DNA of 64,000 bases from Verrucomicrobiota bacterium (GCA_020630975.1 JAHDID010000003.1:222413-286412), one strand, 5' to 3'; positions 44,601 to 58,805 are shown, numbered from the stretch's first letter. The notes: generated by a model from the sequence alone, not told the origin. A program made the numbers and translations.

Positions 44601-47600
44601 GACCGCGCGATCGGCGATATTCGTATTCATCAGCGGCAGGATTGCTGCTGGGATCGTCTGCGCGATTTTACAGTATCTGTATTAGCCGATGATGGCATGG
44701 GAAATCCCGGGGCCATAGTAGCGAGTGATAGCTACGATAGCCAGCCACCTGATGCGGGTTTCGGTGCGGTTAGCTTTCTATCGAGCGCGACTGTCACGGT
44801 CACTGTCGAGGGGAGAGATGATGCCCTGGTAGCCAATGATAACTACTACACGACTGACGAGGATACCGCATTTACCGACCAGGATACCTTTAATATTTCG
44901 GACTCTAGTGTGGGCTTGCTAAATCTCGATGCACTAGGGACTGGAGACTACCAGTTCACTGCCGATGGCCAAACCTTCGACGGCTACGTCGAGCAGCATG
45001 ATGGAGCTGGCTGGCTACTGATCGGTCGTGGGCGCGAAGGCTGGCAATTCGACACAGATGGCCAGGGAAATGTAGCTGATGTGAATCAAGGTCTAGGCAC
45101 GCCGCAAGCATTCGCTCCAGCAGTCTATAGCGATGCCATGATCAACGACCTCATCACCTCCGCCGGTCTAAGCCTAGAGGATGTCGAGATCCGCATCAAA
45201 CGTGCGGAGGACACCACAGGAACAGCTTATCAGGATGCTCGCTGGCGTGATTTTACTGAGTCAGACTGGACATGGGAGCTATCTAGCTCGTCGACGAATA
45301 ACTCAAATGCCGGTGGCTATGACTCGGTAACCTACGAGGTCGTGTCTGGTACAGGTAGTCCGTTTACCGACACCACGAGCAATACACGCGATTCTCGGAA
45401 TACAGATGGCTCAGACGCAGGTAATAACAATCAGCGAGTCTTTACCTGGCCGTGGAGCGGTCACGGTAGTCAGAGAGGTTTTGCCTATGGTGGCACGGTC
45501 GCAAATGGCACCAATAACGCGACTTCGTACCTATGGGAGTCTGCTAATGAAAATCATGCCATCCCCTATACCGAGGTGTATATCCGAGTGCTGAACGGTA
45601 CTCAGCAAGCTCCCAATTTGCTTAGTAATGATGTGGAGATCGATCGCAATGGAACAGCTCCAGATGACACGATCTCGATCGTGGCTGCTCAGGGCACAGC
45701 ACTCACGTCAGGAACCGTAACAGTGGTGTCTGATAAGGGCGCTACGGTCACAGTGAACTCCGACGGCACTTTCACCTACGATTCGACCGCTTCTGCGACT
45801 TTGCAGGCGCTCGCAGTCGGCGAGTCGACCACAGACACATTCGAGTACACGGTAAGCTCCACATCCGGCACTGGACCTGCGGTAGAAGATACTGCCACTG
45901 TGACTGTGACAGTGCATGGGCGAAACGACGAACCAGGTGCTGTGAACGACACTGACTCGACCGACGAGGATACAGTGCTGTCTCAGAACGCAGGCGCAGG
46001 GCTGCTGGCCAATGACACCGAGATCGATATCGACGCCAACCAACCCAACGACAGCCTAACGGTAGTCTCCGCTCAGGGGACCGATCTCGCCGCTGGCACA
46101 GTCACGGTCACATCGACTCTGGGCGCTACGGTCACGGTCAATGACGATGGCTCCTACTCCTATGATGCGACTGCCGCGGCAGGGTTACAATCTTTGGAGA
46201 AAGGCGAGTCCACTACCGATACTTTCACCTACACCATCACCGATGTGCAGAATAACCCAACTGGCAATGTGTATACCAATGTGCCAGAAGCGGCCCAATA
46301 CTCCTTGGTCTACGACCTAGCGCTCCCAGATGGCACCCATGCGTGGAATACCAATGAGATCCCCTACACCACGGATCTCGCCGATGATATAGCGGATGGA
46401 TCATTTGACCGAGTGGCTTACTACGTAGAGCTAGATGGGCCCAATGGACCACAGCACGTCTTCGTCTCTGCCGATGCCTTCACCACAGATGCCAGTCAGC
46501 TAGGCATTCCTAGCCGAGGACCAAATGGTAGTTTCGCGGGAGATGCAGCAGGCAACTTTGAGCTGATCCTCAGTAATATGAACGTCGTCTCCAATGTGGT
46601 GGCGAATAGAACTGGTGTAGACGGTAATATCGAATTTTGGTCGACCAACTACGGCGGCGCTCCCAATGGAGTCGATGGCGCAGGCACAAGCGCTGGCTCC
46701 GGTAGTGACTTTGACTATGAAGATACTCGGACTGCTGGTGGTGGACATGGGTCTATGCAGATCCATGATTTCAATGCCCAGGAGACCTTATTTGCATACA
46801 ATGGCTGGGGCCAAGGTAACGGCGAGCTGGGAATCGGTAATCAGCCTACCGGGCAGCCTGATTGGACGTTTGCAGGTAACGCGGCGTCGTACACCGTAAA
46901 GAATCTTCAAGTCCTGGTCAGACAGGTATCGACCGCCACAGCTACGATCGTAGTCGATGGCAACAATGACTCACCAGTCATCAGTCAGCCGGGCGGTACC
47001 ATCACCGTCGGCAGCCTCGTCGAGTCAAATACCACAATCACCACTAGCGGTACACTGAATGTCTCAGATATCGACACCAACGACACGGTCACACTAGCTG
47101 TCGATAGCGTCTCCGTAAATGGAGCAAGCACGTTCAGCGGTGCCAATCCAATAGGTAGCGGCACTCTCCGCTCTATGCTGTCAGTATCTCCTACCTCTGT
47201 AGGGGCAGACACGCCTGCTGGCACCGATTTCACTTGGACATTCACTTCCGGCGCCTCAGATGCCGCCGCTTTCGACTTCCTCGCAGCGGGAGAGACGCTG
47301 GTGCTCGATTATGTGGTAAAAGCCACCGATGACAGTGGCGCAGGCACACCCGCCACCGCACCGGATGAAGACGATACCGATACACATACCATCACGATCA
47401 CCATCACCGGTACCAATGACGCACCGGAGATCATCTCACAGAGTACCGAAACAGCCGGTGCCGTCACTGAGGACCTGGCAGTCACCACAGGTAGCCTAGT
47501 CGATGATGGCACCATCACCTTCGCAGATGTGGATCTATCGGATGCGCACACGGTCAGCACTAGCTTTAGCACGTCGACTCACAGCGGCGGTCAGCTAGGG

Positions 47601-50051
47601 GCTTTGACTGCTACCATCGCTATCGATAGTACCAATCCGGCGAATCTGATAACCAACGGTAGCTTCGAGATCAATTCCGATCCATCCGGTGGCTTCGTTC
47701 ATGGTAGCACAGCCAACGAAATGGGTGCCAATGGCGAATCATATGGATTGGCGAGCAGCGGCGTCACAGGATGGCAGGGAACCTCTCGGATCTGGTTGTT
47801 TGAGAATCGAGGTGGCCAGAATGAGGCTAATTTCTCCGACGGCGATTTCGCCGCCTCTATCGATGCCGCTCAGATCGGCTGGGAGACTCAGCCTATCGAT
47901 GTGCTAGCCCAGACTGGTGTGTCCCTGGAGGCGGATAAAGTATATACCCTGACTTTTGATATTTGGGGTGGAGGGCAGACCGAGACAGATCCTCTCGATG
48001 TCCGATTGACCCGAGGGTTCGGCAATGCGCTCGACCACACCGATGGCACAGGCCTAACTATACTAAGTAGCAAAACCTCTACTGCTAATGATGGGCAGGC
48101 AGAGACCGTCACCGTGACATTCACAGCTCCTGCTACCGACCCAAACTACGCCCTCCAGTTCTTCATCGCAGACAATGCTGATGGTAGTCACAACCATCCC
48201 TACATCGACAATGTGCGTCTAGTCGAGACCGGCGAAATCACCTGGAACTACTCGGTAGACAATGCTGCGGTACAATTCCTCGCAGAGGGAGAGACGGTGG
48301 AGGAGACATTCACAGTCAGTGTCGACGATGGCAATGGCGGAACAGTGGACGAAACAGTCGTCGTCACCATCACCGGCACCAACGATGCGCCAACTATCGA
48401 CGCAGGGGCTACTGATGCCACAGGCTCGGTCACCGAGGATGCATCGACCCCTAATCTAACAGACACGGGCACGCTCACTTTCCTCGATGTCGACCTGACC
48501 GATACCCATACCGCCAGCGTCGCTACCGATCCTACCAATACACTAGGCGGCACCCTGACCATGGGCACCGTCAGCGAGAGTGCGACTACCGATACTGGCA
48601 CTGTAGGCTGGACCTATTCAGTCCCCAATACAGCAGCCCAATATCTAGCCGCAGGACAGACGGTAACCGAGCGATTCACCGTGACGGTGAACGATGGTAA
48701 AGGCGGTACGGTCGATCAGGTCGTAACCATCACGATAACCGGCACCAACGATAGCCCGACTGTAGTCACCGAGACCAAAGTCGATGGATCAGTCACAGAG
48801 CGTCCCGATGGAGCGAGCGATGAGAATACCGCTACTCTGTCGGATGGTGGTTCATTCACCATCGCCGATGTCGATCAGAGTGCTTCTCAATCCGTCACCG
48901 TAGCCTCTGTCACCACCGATCTAGATGGTGGCGCTGGAGCCATTCTAGGCACTCTAGTAGCCACGGTATCCGACGACACCGATGATGATGGCGTTGGTCA
49001 GGTGGACTGGACATTCACCGTGGACGATGCCGCGCTGGAGTTATTCACCGCCGGGCAGACAATCACGCAGACCTATCGCCTGACAGTATCCGATGGCCAG
49101 GGAGGCAGCGTCGACCAGCTGGTGGAGATCACCATACATGGTGCAGACGATGCGCTATCACTTACCACTGGGGATCAAAATGGGACTATTGTCGAGACAA
49201 CTGACAATAGCGAGCCAGCCCCAGTATCAGGAACTATCGCCGTCGTAGGCCTGACCGCAGCGGACACAGACCCGACTGCGACGCTACTACCATCGCCTAC
49301 CGTCACGGGGACACCCATCACAACGGCCCAGGCCGCAGCACTAGTCGATGGCCTGACCCTAGGCGAGCTAGTGATCCCGGGTGACGGTACTGCATCCATC
49401 GATTGGACATACACGACCACCGAAGGTGAGATCAATTTTCTCGACGCTGGAGAGTCCGTGGTATTGACCTTTACCGTGGAGATCAGTAATGGCAATGGAG
49501 CGATCGTTCTGCAAGAGATCTCGATCACAATCGAAGGTGCCTTAGATCCTGAGATCGAGGAAGAAGTCGAATTCTCTTCACTGCAGACTCTATTCCGCAA
49601 CCTTGCCGAAGATACTATATTCACAGGATCGATCTACGATCGAAACCTCTCTGCAGTGGATGACTTTTCACCGGCTGAGTTTATTACACTAACACCATTT
49701 TTTGCAGGGGTCGGCACCCCAGGCGCATCGGTAAAAGTGATCTTAGTCGATGGCGTCGGTGCAGAGATCGGCACTGCCATCACCCACGCAGATATGGCAG
49801 GCGGCTGGTTCACCCCTATTCACACCGACGTACCGGCAGGCTCTAATTACACAATCAAAGTCATCCAATCGACCAGCCCTCTTACCGATATCATTGGTAG
49901 TGGTGTAGGAGCAAAGTCCGCTACGATCGCCTACACAGCAGTGGTGAGTGGCAACCCCAGTTACGAATTCACATTGAATGGGAATTCCATACTAGGAGAG
50001 ATCGTCGAGGCCAACACAATTGAAGATTTGATTGAAGAACTGATTCAATAA
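41646..50051 (+). CDS. giant LEPR-XLL surface protein with metalloprotease-like domain, PATR and VCBS repeats
   Basis: A 2801-residue protein from the ATG at 41646; a TTG 42 bp upstream is less likely. The N-terminus lacks a classical signal peptide but has a LEPR-XLL-type motif at ~32-42 ([11 protein letters not shown]). Residues ~95-235 resemble a metzincin-like domain with H202-E-L-G-H206 followed by D212 ([11 protein letters not shown]). Autotransporter-associated repeats fill ~250-785 ([22 protein letters not shown]). VCBS-type repeats follow to ~2640, recognisable by [21 protein letters not shown] and TITGTNDAP. Four other domains appear inserted inside these repeats at about nt 44283-44785, 44890-45608, 46245-46930 and 47630-48230. 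No outer-membrane barrel or sorting tail is seen. Expected role: adhesion or surface coat. Confidence 0.9.
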   Translation: MKKFLKSKLSRQAKDIATAVDTASREYLAEALEARVLYSAAPVEMPEAVTEYVESGSSSAVSGSDFESLDAFVQSSEAAEHIAPDDSQTQGYQTDIEVTADLLPQLVNGGGDINAILDEAVTRWQASGLDEAQLAALDTVTIEVTDLDGPVLGYADGSHIVLDADAAGMGWFIDATPWEDSEFTGSTLGEVQGIDLLSVVQHELGHVFGLEDIYTSIEQTDVMYGVFTDGERRWIADGQAEGAEALSLEGMQFATANGSRTWTGAADSDFYNPANWTGPAGHDHFPNGNVTFADGSLTGAGTTTIDRSSETYTYVYGLYFNNTLGTQSEYTINGPNNFFIGGSVIRTAEVTSGSLVDVINTGIQRAGTAEVFDIGLNHDLIVNGVIFGNTGDFTKNGDGVLILSADNTYGGTTVINAGTLQLGNGGTTGALSTGSAITIASGATFAVNQSDTVTQGVEFSNSLSGAGNVTMSGTGELILEWGTATYTGLTTVENGGTLRIQENNQTTTRPGWGGSGFAINGASTLILEDTTNPENRSLIVGKTFTFDAVGGGTLDVGSRGNILWRSDNTIVTSGGAQNTFTGSINMQNTHETTFDVATGTDPSGVDLVASVNIGRGGINKEGDGTVSLTHSSNNINNTNVVTIDAGTLELGGSGRLQSGNFTGLITNNGTFSHNSTANQTLSGVISGSGGLVKNNTGTLTLGAANTYTGDTTLLGGTLVVQNAAALADTAAVHLTSGATLDLTHSGIDTVAGLTIDGVTQSSGTWGAIGSGAENETALITGTGWLVFGAVADAATIDEDTVLNVSAGNNTLTTPVGATSLLANDAAGLTAVATNTTSALGAAVSVNADGTFTYDPTSAAALQTLSAGETVTDTFEYSVDTSQVGRYIMVQNNGTDNRQLHIGEIEVFGPGAILTSDNAGGNAATAVDFATTAQGASVEDKGATSGFALQHGGNDDARLIDGAETTGGNTFGMIGVGAYVIIDLGQDRAIGDIRIHQRQDCCWDRLRDFTVSVLADDGMGNPGAIVASDSYDSQPPDAGFGAVSFLSSATVTVTVEGRDDALVANDNYYTTDEDTAFTDQDTFNISDSSVGLLNLDALGTGDYQFTADGQTFDGYVEQHDGAGWLLIGRGREGWQFDTDGQGNVADVNQGLGTPQAFAPAVYSDAMINDLITSAGLSLEDVEIRIKRAEDTTGTAYQDARWRDFTESDWTWELSSSSTNNSNAGGYDSVTYEVVSGTGSPFTDTTSNTRDSRNTDGSDAGNNNQRVFTWPWSGHGSQRGFAYGGTVANGTNNATSYLWESANENHAIPYTEVYIRVLNGTQQAPNLLSNDVEIDRNGTAPDDTISIVAAQGTALTSGTVTVVSDKGATVTVNSDGTFTYDSTASATLQALAVGESTTDTFEYTVSSTSGTGPAVEDTATVTVTVHGRNDEPGAVNDTDSTDEDTVLSQNAGAGLLANDTEIDIDANQPNDSLTVVSAQGTDLAAGTVTVTSTLGATVTVNDDGSYSYDATAAAGLQSLEKGESTTDTFTYTITDVQNNPTGNVYTNVPEAAQYSLVYDLALPDGTHAWNTNEIPYTTDLADDIADGSFDRVAYYVELDGPNGPQHVFVSADAFTTDASQLGIPSRGPNGSFAGDAAGNFELILSNMNVVSNVVANRTGVDGNIEFWSTNYGGAPNGVDGAGTSAGSGSDFDYEDTRTAGGGHGSMQIHDFNAQETLFAYNGWGQGNGELGIGNQPTGQPDWTFAGNAASYTVKNLQVLVRQVSTATATIVVDGNNDSPVISQPGGTITVGSLVESNTTITTSGTLNVSDIDTNDTVTLAVDSVSVNGASTFSGANPIGSGTLRSMLSVSPTSVGADTPAGTDFTWTFTSGASDAAAFDFLAAGETLVLDYVVKATDDSGAGTPATAPDEDDTDTHTITITITGTNDAPEIISQSTETAGAVTEDLAVTTGSLVDDGTITFADVDLSDAHTVSTSFSTSTHSGGQLGALTATIAIDSTNPANLITNGSFEINSDPSGGFVHGSTANEMGANGESYGLASSGVTGWQGTSRIWLFENRGGQNEANFSDGDFAASIDAAQIGWETQPIDVLAQTGVSLEADKVYTLTFDIWGGGQTETDPLDVRLTRGFGNALDHTDGTGLTILSSKTSTANDGQAETVTVTFTAPATDPNYALQFFIADNADGSHNHPYIDNVRLVETGEITWNYSVDNAAVQFLAEGETVEETFTVSVDDGNGGTVDETVVVTITGTNDAPTIDAGATDATGSVTEDASTPNLTDTGTLTFLDVDLTDTHTASVATDPTNTLGGTLTMGTVSESATTDTGTVGWTYSVPNTAAQYLAAGQTVTERFTVTVNDGKGGTVDQVVTITITGTNDSPTVVTETKVDGSVTERPDGASDENTATLSDGGSFTIADVDQSASQSVTVASVTTDLDGGAGAILGTLVATVSDDTDDDGVGQVDWTFTVDDAALELFTAGQTITQTYRLTVSDGQGGSVDQLVEITIHGADDALSLTTGDQNGTIVETTDNSEPAPVSGTIAVVGLTAADTDPTATLLPSPTVTGTPITTAQAAALVDGLTLGELVIPGDGTASIDWTYTTTEGEINFLDAGESVVLTFTVEISNGNGAIVLQEISITIEGALDPEIEEEVEFSSLQTLFRNLAEDTIFTGSIYDRNLSAVDDFSPAEFITLTPFFAGVGTPGASVKVILVDGVGAEIGTAITHADMAGGWFTPIHTDVPAGSNYTIKVIQSTSPLTDIIGSGVGAKSATIAYTAVVSGNPSYEFTLNGNSILGEIVEANTIEDLIEELIQ

Positions 50052-50099
50052 GGAAACAGAACGATAGCTAAGCTTGGTTCAACAGCCTCCAACAGCCTC

Positions 50100-53000
50100 C
50101 TAGAAGCCAAAGTCTATCTCGCCCCACAAGTTTGGATGTAGCATGATCTCGCCGGGTATATCATCGACCAGCATGGTAGCTGGATTCGCCCAGTAGGAGC
50201 GGAGCTGGGTCTCGGTGCCTTGTGCGTCGCCAAAGGTGACTCCGAAGTCGGCTTTTAGTGGGCCGTCTGTTACCTTTAGACCCAGCGTGGATATCGGTAT
50301 TCGGATGTCGATGGTATATAGATTATTCCGGACATCTTCGTCGACTTCCACATCGGTCAGGCGCACGACATTGTCGACTTTCTCGCCGCGCCATGGCGAG
50401 GTGAATTCGATCGGGTTGAGATCATCTTCGCCTTCTGGTCTGCGGTGTTGGTAGAGGATTGCGATCGCTTCACCTTCAAACGGGGCGATGAGCAGGCGCT
50501 GGTCGCCCACCACCGGATTGCGACGGTCGGGATCTGCCGATCCGTCCACTCCTATCTGTATATCGACACTGTCTCCAGTCGCGAATAGAGTCGTCCAGTC
50601 GCGGCCGTTATTCACCCACGGCGAAGGATCCTGAACGCGGTATACGAGGTGCAGGTGGTCACCATCTAGCTCGACGCTGACCTCAGTTTTGAACTTACCG
50701 CTCTGATCCCAGGTAGCGGTGCCCGGCACCTGCAGGGACTTGCGGCTGAGTAGCTGTTGCTCGGCGAATCGGCGCAGGTTGCGTTGTTCCGCCGAGGTTA
50801 TTTGCTCGGTGCTGACATCGAATGCTGATCCGGCTAGGCGCACGGCTTGATCGATGCCGTGCAGCTGATAGATACGATAGGGGCCGTGACCTATCTGCAC
50901 GTAGTAGTCGCCATCGGAGGAGCGATCAAACATGCCGCCAAAAATCTCGCCACCGAGCCGTAGGTTGCTTTTCGCGTAGCTGACACGGACATCGGTGAAC
51001 GCTTCGTCGAGGTAGAGACCATCACTGGTCAGCAGGTAGCAGCGGCCGTGGTTGCCATTGAGAAAGAAGACGTCGGCCTGATCGTCAAACTCTGCCATAC
51101 CTAGGAAGGCCATCGCCCCCTGGATGACTCCGGTCTCGGGCAGGGGCGCTCTGTGCGAGCCGTGCACATTGGACCATTGATTGGGGTATTCCCACAGGTG
51201 TTTGCCATCTTTAGCATAGGCATTCATCTCGGGATCGGAGAGTAGCATGAAGCGGCCAAAACTATCGCCGGAAGTCGCGACTCCCTGCCGGGCATAGCCG
51301 GTAGTCAGATCGATATCTGTGCGGCTGTTCTCGACCGCTGTCTGGAGGTCTGGATAGTCTGGGATTCCGTTGTCTAGGAAGCCGCGCGGCGCGATTTCGA
51401 TGATCATGGCCTGACCGTCGATGGCGGCGGGGAATCGATAGGTCAGGGAATCTTGCTGATGCCCCCAGGCACCAGAAGCAAACTCGACACCCTGCTCAGT
51501 GAATGAAAATTCCTCTTTCTGGGGTAGTCCATCAGCGTTGCGATCCACCCACATCACTCCGGTACCTCGGTTTGCCCAGGGTTTACCTCGACCGTTTTTG
51601 CCGGGACGCTCCTGGGCTCGCTTGTCGGGCCATTTCTCGTAAAAGGCATCGATATACACCTGTGGAGGAGTCCATCTGCATCCGTAGCCGAAGTGGTGGG
51701 TCCCACAAGCGGCGGCAATATCGCGAATCGTGCCATCGTCGTGGACTTCGGAGATGAGTGCGATCTGGCCGCGTGCGATGAGGAAGGTGCGCCCAGCGTC
51801 GCGGAAGAACGAATAGCTCATCGGGTGATATTTTTCGAAGTGGGCCTCGGCATTGGCGAAAATGTGAGTCGGCTCGGCTGCGCCGGTATCGACATCGACA
51901 TCCCAGAAACATCCGAGACCTATCCAGCGGCGCGGATTCTCGGGATCGAAGCCCGAGCCGCTGCCACCGTAGTGGGGCATGCCGAATTTCTCGTAAACCA
52001 CGGAATCCTGCGCGGCGTCCCATGCGAGGATACGTTTGGGATTCCAGCGTTTCTCGGTGACCCAGAGTTTGCCATCGGGGCCAAAGGCGAGTCCGGCGGG
52101 ATCGACCATGCGATCGCGATCATATCTGCCGCGATAGGGGCCTCCAGGATTGCCCACCGTGCGCAGGCGTCTGCCGGTGGGTGTGTATTCGTGAATCTGG
52201 TGGGCCGTGGCATCGCTGATCCAGAGATTGCCATTCGCGGCTACGGTCAATCCCGCGACATCGGCTGTGAAAAGAAGCTGCCCATCGGTGAGCCTGACCA
52301 CACCGGTATCGGTCGCGGCATAAATCGAATCTGACCCAGCGGCGAGGTGGCGCACTCCATCCACCGCGATGGAGCCGATGCGCTGCCCGGTGTCTGGCTG
52401 AAAGATCAGGACTGCCTTTTCGCTGCGGCAGCCGACGTAGATTTTGTCACTAAAAATGGCGATGCCACCGAGGTTGAAGTCTTTCAGATCTGGGTGACTG
52501 CTGCCCGGGCCGACCTCCATGGTGTCGACCTGAAATGCGCGCTTCTTGCCGGGAAATTCGACGGCTTTCCCAGTCTGAAGATCGTAGCGAGCCACAGTCA
52601 GCGTCCAGGTCGCCTTCCAGTCTTTGCTGGAAAAATCGACGCCTTTGGTCCCGCTCCAGCCGAATCCATCCTGAGCGCAGTAGAGGTAGTCATCGTCGAC
52701 AGCGATCGCATTGTGCCCGATGCCTAGGCCCTGCTGGTGCTCGTAGCCCTGGACAAATCTGCCATCGGCATCCAGTGCCATGATCGCCCAGCCACCCTCG
52801 GTGACCGGCGCGGCAAAGTAGATATGCTCAGCGTCGGAAACGGCGTGGTGGAGTAGACCGTGATTCGTCCCCCAAGGGCGACCGCCCGCATCGACACCCT
52901 CGCCGCCATCGGCGAAAAAGATTTTGAACTCTGGCCTCACTCCTGGGTGAGAAATGCCACGCCAGCGATAGCTGCCCGGTGCGACGAGCTGCCCGCGCTC

Positions 53001-55214
53001 ATCCAGGCCATCCCAGACGATCGTCTGCGTGCCTTTGTCAAACGACTGGCCACTCACCAAATTTCGCACGCGGCGGCCGTCTGCGTCGTCGATCACGATG
53101 GTGGCCTTGCCGTCGAGAGGTTGATCGAACTGGATGCGGATTTCCTGTTTCCTCTCGGCGATGGTCTCCCGATAGGCCGCTAGGTCGAACGGTGCCCAAT
53201 CCGCAGGATTCTCTGAAAATGCAGCGTGGATCGGCTGGTGATCCTGAAAGCCGACTCGCTCCCTAGCGTCGGGCGTCGTGACCATGGCCGCAAGGCTGAT
53301 CTGTGACCAGTCACCGGCGGGGAGTAGAGCATGGCCCGTGCCTAGGTCCAGCAGGTACGCATCGTGGGCATTGGCGATGCCCAGGCGGATGCTAGTCGCA
53401 TCGTCAGGCGTATCGAGCGCTACTTGTAGCCCGCCGCCGCTTTCGCGCAGGGCCACCGAGATAGGCAGGCCGCCAGGCTTATTCAGCGGGATAAAATCCG
53501 CTGAGCTGAAGTCCCATTTCTTGGTGCCGCGCGCGCCTTGGCGGATGGGTTTGGTTTTGGGCTGCTTGGTTTCTTCCAGCTGCAGTTTTACCAAGCGCTG
53601 CTGACCAGACTCGTACACCACCACGCGATCGCCAGATACCGCGACATGAGTCGGCTGATCCATTCCTCGATAGAGCCAGTCTTTTTTGTCTTTATCCAAA
53701 AGCTGGATCTCGCCAGTTTTCGGCTTACTTACGACCAGTCGCTTGCCATCACTGTGCACGTATACCTGCCCCGTCTCGCCAAAGCCGGATTTCTCGACCC
53801 AGCCTTTCCCAGTCTGCTCATAGATCTTTACTGAAGAGTCCCCGGCGACTAGGCGCCCATCAAACCAAGCCAGACTGCGGCAGGTGGTTAGATTGGGGAT
53901 TCTCACCTTCATTGGATTAGCGCCGATGTCGCCGTTTTCCGATAGGGGAAAGTCCAAGGCATTGCCATCTGGCTGAGTCACCAGCAGACGCAGTTTCCCC
54001 TCTAGATTGCGATAGGCTGTCGAGCCAGAGAATGCCTCCGAAAATCCAGGCGCCTGGATAGCCCCAGACTCAAAGTGAGACCAGCCGTTGGCATCGATCA
54101 GCGGGCCACGAGTCTTTCGGAGATTGCCGTGATGGATCTTTAGAAAGCAGAGCGTCTTGCCATATAGCACGGCAGGCTGGGTCGTGTATTGCGGGGCGAA
54201 ATCGCCGAGAGTCAGCGGCGTCTCCGGTCCAGCATCCCACCGCCAACTGCCCCTCGGCGTCCAGATATTGCCAGCGGCATCTAGCGCCAATGCCGTCAGG
54301 TTTTCCACCGCTCCGATCCGCCGAACCACCTGAAACCGGCTCTCCGCCTCGCGCCAGCGCAGCATCTGCACCACGCCCTGTAGACCGGAGACAGCGAATA
54401 GGTCGTCGCGGACATGCACCAGTCCGCGGCCATGGTTGAGATCCGAACTCTCCGGCAGATAGCCAATGAAACTGCCCGAGTTGCCACCGAGCACCACGCC
54501 CGGGGCTGGCTCGAAGCGGTCATTGTAGCGCCGGATGGTGCCGTGATAGCCGTGCGAATACCAAAAGTCTCCTATCTTTCGAGGATAGGGTGCATTCATC
54601 TCCACCGGGTATCCATCCACTGGCTGCCCATGTTTCCAGGCGTAGACTTTATTATGGAAAGCGTAGACAGTGCCGTCCTCGTCCAGAGCGAGGAACCGGG
54701 GAGTGACCTCCATCGCGGTGATGGCTGTTTTCTCACCCGACGCGATGTCTAGCCACGAGAGTTGGTTTTGCTCGGCGATCACCACGCGGCCATCGATGGC
54801 ACCACTCGACAATGCCGCGACCTGCTGCGAGTAGCAGCGCTCGGGTGCCGTGCCTGGCTCAGCATTCAAAGGCAGCCGATAGAGCCGATCTCGGATACGC
54901 ATGATCAGCTGATCGCCAGCAAGAGTCATCGTATCCGAACCCCTAGTCCCCGGACTATCTGGAAGCGGAAACGAAGCCAGCAGCCGACCATCCAGGGAGT
55001 ATCGATTCAGCTGCTTGGACCCACCCCGATCCCACAGGGTATTTTCCGAATCGAGCACCAACCCGAGACCGCTAGCTTCCTGACCAGCAAAGGTGATCAA
55101 CGTATCGCCATCGCCCCCCGAATTGCCGAGGACGCCGGCGAAGCGAAGCTCCTCAGCCAGTGAGACAGAAAGCGCCGCTAGGGCCAATATCGAATAAAAC
55201 GTGAAGCGGATCAT
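50100..55214 (-). CDS. giant exported beta-propeller (NHL-like) protein with CBM9-like C-terminus
   Basis: A 1704-residue exported protein. Residues 1-20 form a signal peptide ([20 protein letters not shown]). Residues ~22-530 form repeated blades of a first propeller ([30 protein letters not shown]). Around ~690-760 lies a FlgD-like Ig domain ([43 protein letters not shown]). A second NHL/PQQ-like propeller follows to ~1400 ([50 protein letters not shown]). The last ~200 residues resemble a CBM9-like sandwich ([30 protein letters not shown]). It is predicted to be a carbohydrate-binding or scaffold protein; no catalytic site is evident. It is convergent with the giant surface protein. Confidence 0.82.
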   Translation of the reverse strand: MIRFTFYSILALAALSVSLAEELRFAGVLGNSGGDGDTLITFAGQEASGLGLVLDSENTLWDRGGSKQLNRYSLDGRLLASFPLPDSPGTRGSDTMTLAGDQLIMRIRDRLYRLPLNAEPGTAPERCYSQQVAALSSGAIDGRVVIAEQNQLSWLDIASGEKTAITAMEVTPRFLALDEDGTVYAFHNKVYAWKHGQPVDGYPVEMNAPYPRKIGDFWYSHGYHGTIRRYNDRFEPAPGVVLGGNSGSFIGYLPESSDLNHGRGLVHVRDDLFAVSGLQGVVQMLRWREAESRFQVVRRIGAVENLTALALDAAGNIWTPRGSWRWDAGPETPLTLGDFAPQYTTQPAVLYGKTLCFLKIHHGNLRKTRGPLIDANGWSHFESGAIQAPGFSEAFSGSTAYRNLEGKLRLLVTQPDGNALDFPLSENGDIGANPMKVRIPNLTTCRSLAWFDGRLVAGDSSVKIYEQTGKGWVEKSGFGETGQVYVHSDGKRLVVSKPKTGEIQLLDKDKKDWLYRGMDQPTHVAVSGDRVVVYESGQQRLVKLQLEETKQPKTKPIRQGARGTKKWDFSSADFIPLNKPGGLPISVALRESGGGLQVALDTPDDATSIRLGIANAHDAYLLDLGTGHALLPAGDWSQISLAAMVTTPDARERVGFQDHQPIHAAFSENPADWAPFDLAAYRETIAERKQEIRIQFDQPLDGKATIVIDDADGRRVRNLVSGQSFDKGTQTIVWDGLDERGQLVAPGSYRWRGISHPGVRPEFKIFFADGGEGVDAGGRPWGTNHGLLHHAVSDAEHIYFAAPVTEGGWAIMALDADGRFVQGYEHQQGLGIGHNAIAVDDDYLYCAQDGFGWSGTKGVDFSSKDWKATWTLTVARYDLQTGKAVEFPGKKRAFQVDTMEVGPGSSHPDLKDFNLGGIAIFSDKIYVGCRSEKAVLIFQPDTGQRIGSIAVDGVRHLAAGSDSIYAATDTGVVRLTDGQLLFTADVAGLTVAANGNLWISDATAHQIHEYTPTGRRLRTVGNPGGPYRGRYDRDRMVDPAGLAFGPDGKLWVTEKRWNPKRILAWDAAQDSVVYEKFGMPHYGGSGSGFDPENPRRWIGLGCFWDVDVDTGAAEPTHIFANAEAHFEKYHPMSYSFFRDAGRTFLIARGQIALISEVHDDGTIRDIAAACGTHHFGYGCRWTPPQVYIDAFYEKWPDKRAQERPGKNGRGKPWANRGTGVMWVDRNADGLPQKEEFSFTEQGVEFASGAWGHQQDSLTYRFPAAIDGQAMIIEIAPRGFLDNGIPDYPDLQTAVENSRTDIDLTTGYARQGVATSGDSFGRFMLLSDPEMNAYAKDGKHLWEYPNQWSNVHGSHRAPLPETGVIQGAMAFLGMAEFDDQADVFFLNGNHGRCYLLTSDGLYLDEAFTDVRVSYAKSNLRLGGEIFGGMFDRSSDGDYYVQIGHGPYRIYQLHGIDQAVRLAGSAFDVSTEQITSAEQRNLRRFAEQQLLSRKSLQVPGTATWDQSGKFKTEVSVELDGDHLHLVYRVQDPSPWVNNGRDWTTLFATGDSVDIQIGVDGSADPDRRNPVVGDQRLLIAPFEGEAIAILYQHRRPEGEDDLNPIEFTSPWRGEKVDNVVRLTDVEVDEDVRNNLYTIDIRIPISTLGLKVTDGPLKADFGVTFGDAQGTETQLRSYWANPATMLVDDIPGEIMLHPNLWGEIDFGF

Positions 55215-55313
55215 AGTCTTTCAAAATGTAGTAAAGACAGCAGAGGTAGAGAAATAGCAATGACGAGCTAGTAGCGCATGAATCAGATAAATAAATCAAC
55301 AGTCCCCTAGAAT

Positions 55314-58300
55314 TTACTCCCCAGACTTCACCCGCAACACGCCCCGCATCAGCTGCGCGTGCCCTGGGAAAGTACAGACAAACTGATAGTCACCCGGTGT
55401 CGTAGGAGCCGTGAAGGCAAGCTCCTCCGATTGACCGATATCTAGCATCGCAGTGTGGTGCAAGATATCCTCTGACTCTGGTACGAATTGTTTCTGAAAT
55501 CCATCTGCGCCCAAAGCGATCGCAGCCGTAGCCACCGCATCGGCAGTGCCAGGTTTCACGATCACCAGGTTGTGTGGTAGTGCATCGGGATTGGCAAAGG
55601 TCAGCTTCACAGGCTTACCGGCTGTCACTTCGAGCTCCTTCACATCGTAGCGTAGCTGCTCGACTAGCGTATTGATTCTCAGCGTGGTCAGCTCTGGCGT
55701 ATCGGAGATGACACCACCGGGGATGATAGACATTTCTTCTTCCTCCTCGATTTCGATGGCTCCTTTAGCAGGATCGACGACTTCCCAGTGGTGTCTCACC
55801 GTGGCGGCTGCGATACGGGCGTGCTCGACAGGCGATTCCAGTACCGTCTGGAGTAAAGATAAGTCTCGCACATTGTGCTGCTGATGTACCCACAGGCCTT
55901 CCAGTAGATGGTGAGCGTGATCCGGATTTTTAGGCTCCCATTGGTCGACCCACTTTTTCGCCGCAGCGATCACCTCGTCGCTATCGCGCTCAGATAGCTC
56001 CACACGCGTACGGTGGCGCACACCATCTATCGGGTGCTCGAGATTGACCATCAGTCTATCCAGCGGCTCGCCATCTATAGATACCGGCTCCTGTAGTGGG
56101 CGGCTCTCATAGGCCATCCGATAGATCCGACCATGGCTGTGATCACGATTCGGATCACGCACATTGTGCTGCATGTGACCGATGATGACATTGGACCAAT
56201 CCGATACATAAAGCGCACCATCTGCACCAAACACCGCATCGGTCGGACGGAAATTGCCATCTTTGGAAACCAGCAGATCCTCCTCAGGAGTGCCCCAGGC
56301 TTCGCCGGCTCGGTGTGTCACCGTCCGCTTCGCGGTAGGTCTTTCGTAGCCTTCTCGATGGAGTTTGTAGTTTTTCACCCCCAAGAAGCCGATGGTATTA
56401 CAAACCAGAAAATTACCCTGCACATCGGCTGGAAAATTGGCCGAGGAGACGATGGCATTCGCCGTCACTGGGCGCACTTCTTTGTTGAGTAGCATGTGCA
56501 TTTTGAAGCCATGCTCATCCGGGCGCACCTGGTAGGATCGCCCGCCAGTGCCGTCATTTGAGTAATGGTAGCCCCAATTGTCGAACGCTATGCCATGGGG
56601 GTTGGGCGTATTAGCGGCATGATAGGCGACCGTAAACCGGCGCGGATCGAATCGAAACATAGCCGAGACATCGGTCTGTAGCGATGGCCCCCATGGGTGC
56701 TCGTGATTATGCATGAGAAAAATCCCGCTCTGCCAATAAATCCCTCCGTCGGGACCGTAGATCAGGTTATTTGCGCTGTGGTGGGTGTCGGACGAGCCAA
56801 AGCCATGTAGGATCACGTGGCGCTCATCAGCGACATCATCGCCATCGGTGTCTTTGAGAAAGATCAGATCTGGCTGAGAGGTCACGAGTACTCCGCCATT
56901 CCAAAACTCGAAGCCCACTGGGTTGTGCACACGGGCGAATTCTTTACACTGATCAGCCACACCATCACCATCGGTATCCTCTAGGATGACTAGCGCATCA
57001 TTCATCTCTTTGAGTGGCTCCCACTTGGGATAGGTAGGCCACACGGCTGCCCAGATCCGGCCTTTGCCATCGACCTGCATCTGCACGGGGTTGGCCAGCT
57101 CGGGAAACATCGACTCATCGGCATACAGGTTGACCTTGTAGCCTGCTGGGTGGCTGAGCTGGGCCAGCCCGTCGGACCCCGATAGGTACTCGAGCGAGCC
57201 TTCTTTTACAGCGCTAGAGCTAGCCGAGTGACCGCCGACATTCGATATCACCTGCACAGGTGCGTCGACGTTGCTATCGGATACCGCATAGTTCTCGCCT
57301 TTGGCAGCGGCCCAGATTGCCCGATCCCGATTGGCGACCATCTGATCGATCATGATCAGTTCGTGCTGCAGCACCTCTGCGTTGGTCTGGTTATCGACAA
57401 ATTTCAGCTTAGATCGACTGCCCCAGACATCATTACCATCAGTGGCTCGGTAGCGGTTAAACCAATGCCAGTTTTTGTCCGCAATAAGCTTTGCGAGATC
57501 CGAGTCGACTTCTGCAGGTGCCTTGCCCAGTAGAGTCTCAGCGATGTAGCGCCCGACTAGAGCGCCTCCCGCTTGGTTCAAGTGAATCCCATTGATGGTC
57601 AGCGGCTCCTCATGGGCTTGATAGAGCCTCTGTGTCTCCGAGAAAAGGTCGACAAAGGTCACACCAGATTGTGCCGCAGCAGAGCGGGTCGCCTCGGTGT
57701 ATTTAGCTAGGCGACGATTGTTATCCTTCCCATTGGGAAGATTTCGATCGCCGAGATCTTCGTGTGCGATGGGGCTGAATAAAACAATACGTGGAAAGGA
57801 CTCGCCATTGGGCTGGTAGCTACGCAGTTGATTCACATAGTCGATCAACTGCTCGGTATAGTCATCGGGTTCATCCTCATACGATTCATTGTAGCCAAAG
57901 AAGCAAAATATCACATCGGCAGCGACATGCTGTAGGTAGGCATCCATCGGCGTGAACCCACTGGACCGCGGATACTGACCGACCCTATCGCCAGATAGAC
58001 ACATATTGCGAAAGCTCAGCTCCATCCCTCGGAGAGTGCTCTGCACAGGTGCCTCGATATCGCCATGATGTTGAAATCTCTCACCTAGAGCATTACCGAT
58101 CAGCGCGATGGTATCGCCTTTTTGAAAAGCAAAAGGCACCGGGTCTTTATAACGATCCGGCACGGCTACCGGATCGCGCCGACTCCAGAATACGGAATCG
58201 CTGGTATCGCCCCGCCAGCCATCCCCTTTACGGGCAGCTGAGGGTTTAGGTGTCGTTACTTTGCCATTATGATCATGGTAGACTGGAGATCCATTACCCG

Positions 58301-58805
58301 CCATGCGCAGATGTATAGAGCCTGCTGCTCCACCTACTTTGGTGATCTCGAAGCGCTTTTTGCGCCCACTATCCAGCACCTGCAGAGTGAACCCATCTAG
58401 CCGGCTCTCGTAATCATTGCCTCGGTTCCAGATACTCACGGCATGGATCGGAGTTTCTTTTCCCAGGTCCAATTCCCACCATGGGTTTCTCTCCTCACTA
58501 GTATGAGTTTGGCCGCCCTTGGCGTAGATAGGGTCTTTGTTGCCATCCATCGCCCGCTCTGGCACCCCATTTGCCATTACGCTGCTCTGCCGTGCCCTAC
58601 CACTGCCTGCTATGTTCTGACCATCGCTGTAGACCTCGACCTCAGCTAGCGTGAGCATGCGCAGATTACCAGGCAACTCGATGCGCAGGTACTGACCACT
58701 GACACTTGCCTTGCTATTCAGGTACGGTGACTCAGCAGCAACCGGGCGCAAACCCACCACAACACCCACACAAAGAATGAATAACAAGAACGACAATTTC
58801 CCCAT
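55314..58805 (-). CDS. exported discoidin - SGNH hydrolase - PVC dehydrogenase - cupredoxin protein
   Basis: A 1163-residue exported protein from the ATG at 58805. After a signal peptide ([21 protein letters not shown]), residues ~25-170 form a discoidin-like carbohydrate-binding domain ([22 protein letters not shown]). Residues ~215-430 form an SGNH/GDSL esterase: [12 protein letters not shown] (block I), GYNES, and [10 protein letters not shown] with the catalytic His. Residues ~535-920 are the PVC-type membrane-bound dehydrogenase propeller ([33 protein letters not shown]). HEAT-like helices follow, and the last ~110 residues form a type 1 copper domain with PHNLVIV and C1144-T-F-P-G-H-A-Q-L-M. 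Such dehydrogenases usually end in a CxxCH cytochrome; here a cupredoxin takes that place. It probably oxidises a sugar and passes electrons to copper. Confidence 0.88.
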   Translation of the reverse strand: MGKLSFLLFILCVGVVVGLRPVAAESPYLNSKASVSGQYLRIELPGNLRMLTLAEVEVYSDGQNIAGSGRARQSSVMANGVPERAMDGNKDPIYAKGGQTHTSEERNPWWELDLGKETPIHAVSIWNRGNDYESRLDGFTLQVLDSGRKKRFEITKVGGAAGSIHLRMAGNGSPVYHDHNGKVTTPKPSAARKGDGWRGDTSDSVFWSRRDPVAVPDRYKDPVPFAFQKGDTIALIGNALGERFQHHGDIEAPVQSTLRGMELSFRNMCLSGDRVGQYPRSSGFTPMDAYLQHVAADVIFCFFGYNESYEDEPDDYTEQLIDYVNQLRSYQPNGESFPRIVLFSPIAHEDLGDRNLPNGKDNNRRLAKYTEATRSAAAQSGVTFVDLFSETQRLYQAHEEPLTINGIHLNQAGGALVGRYIAETLLGKAPAEVDSDLAKLIADKNWHWFNRYRATDGNDVWGSRSKLKFVDNQTNAEVLQHELIMIDQMVANRDRAIWAAAKGENYAVSDSNVDAPVQVISNVGGHSASSSAVKEGSLEYLSGSDGLAQLSHPAGYKVNLYADESMFPELANPVQMQVDGKGRIWAAVWPTYPKWEPLKEMNDALVILEDTDGDGVADQCKEFARVHNPVGFEFWNGGVLVTSQPDLIFLKDTDGDDVADERHVILHGFGSSDTHHSANNLIYGPDGGIYWQSGIFLMHNHEHPWGPSLQTDVSAMFRFDPRRFTVAYHAANTPNPHGIAFDNWGYHYSNDGTGGRSYQVRPDEHGFKMHMLLNKEVRPVTANAIVSSANFPADVQGNFLVCNTIGFLGVKNYKLHREGYERPTAKRTVTHRAGEAWGTPEEDLLVSKDGNFRPTDAVFGADGALYVSDWSNVIIGHMQHNVRDPNRDHSHGRIYRMAYESRPLQEPVSIDGEPLDRLMVNLEHPIDGVRHRTRVELSERDSDEVIAAAKKWVDQWEPKNPDHAHHLLEGLWVHQQHNVRDLSLLQTVLESPVEHARIAAATVRHHWEVVDPAKGAIEIEEEEEMSIIPGGVISDTPELTTLRINTLVEQLRYDVKELEVTAGKPVKLTFANPDALPHNLVIVKPGTADAVATAAIALGADGFQKQFVPESEDILHHTAMLDIGQSEELAFTAPTTPGDYQFVCTFPGHAQLMRGVLRVKSGE

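Noticed and set aside
50052..50099. Direct repeat CAACAGCCTC twice between the convergent giant genes
   Set aside because: A single 10-bp duplication in a 48-bp gap, with no hairpin or further copy; too little to call.
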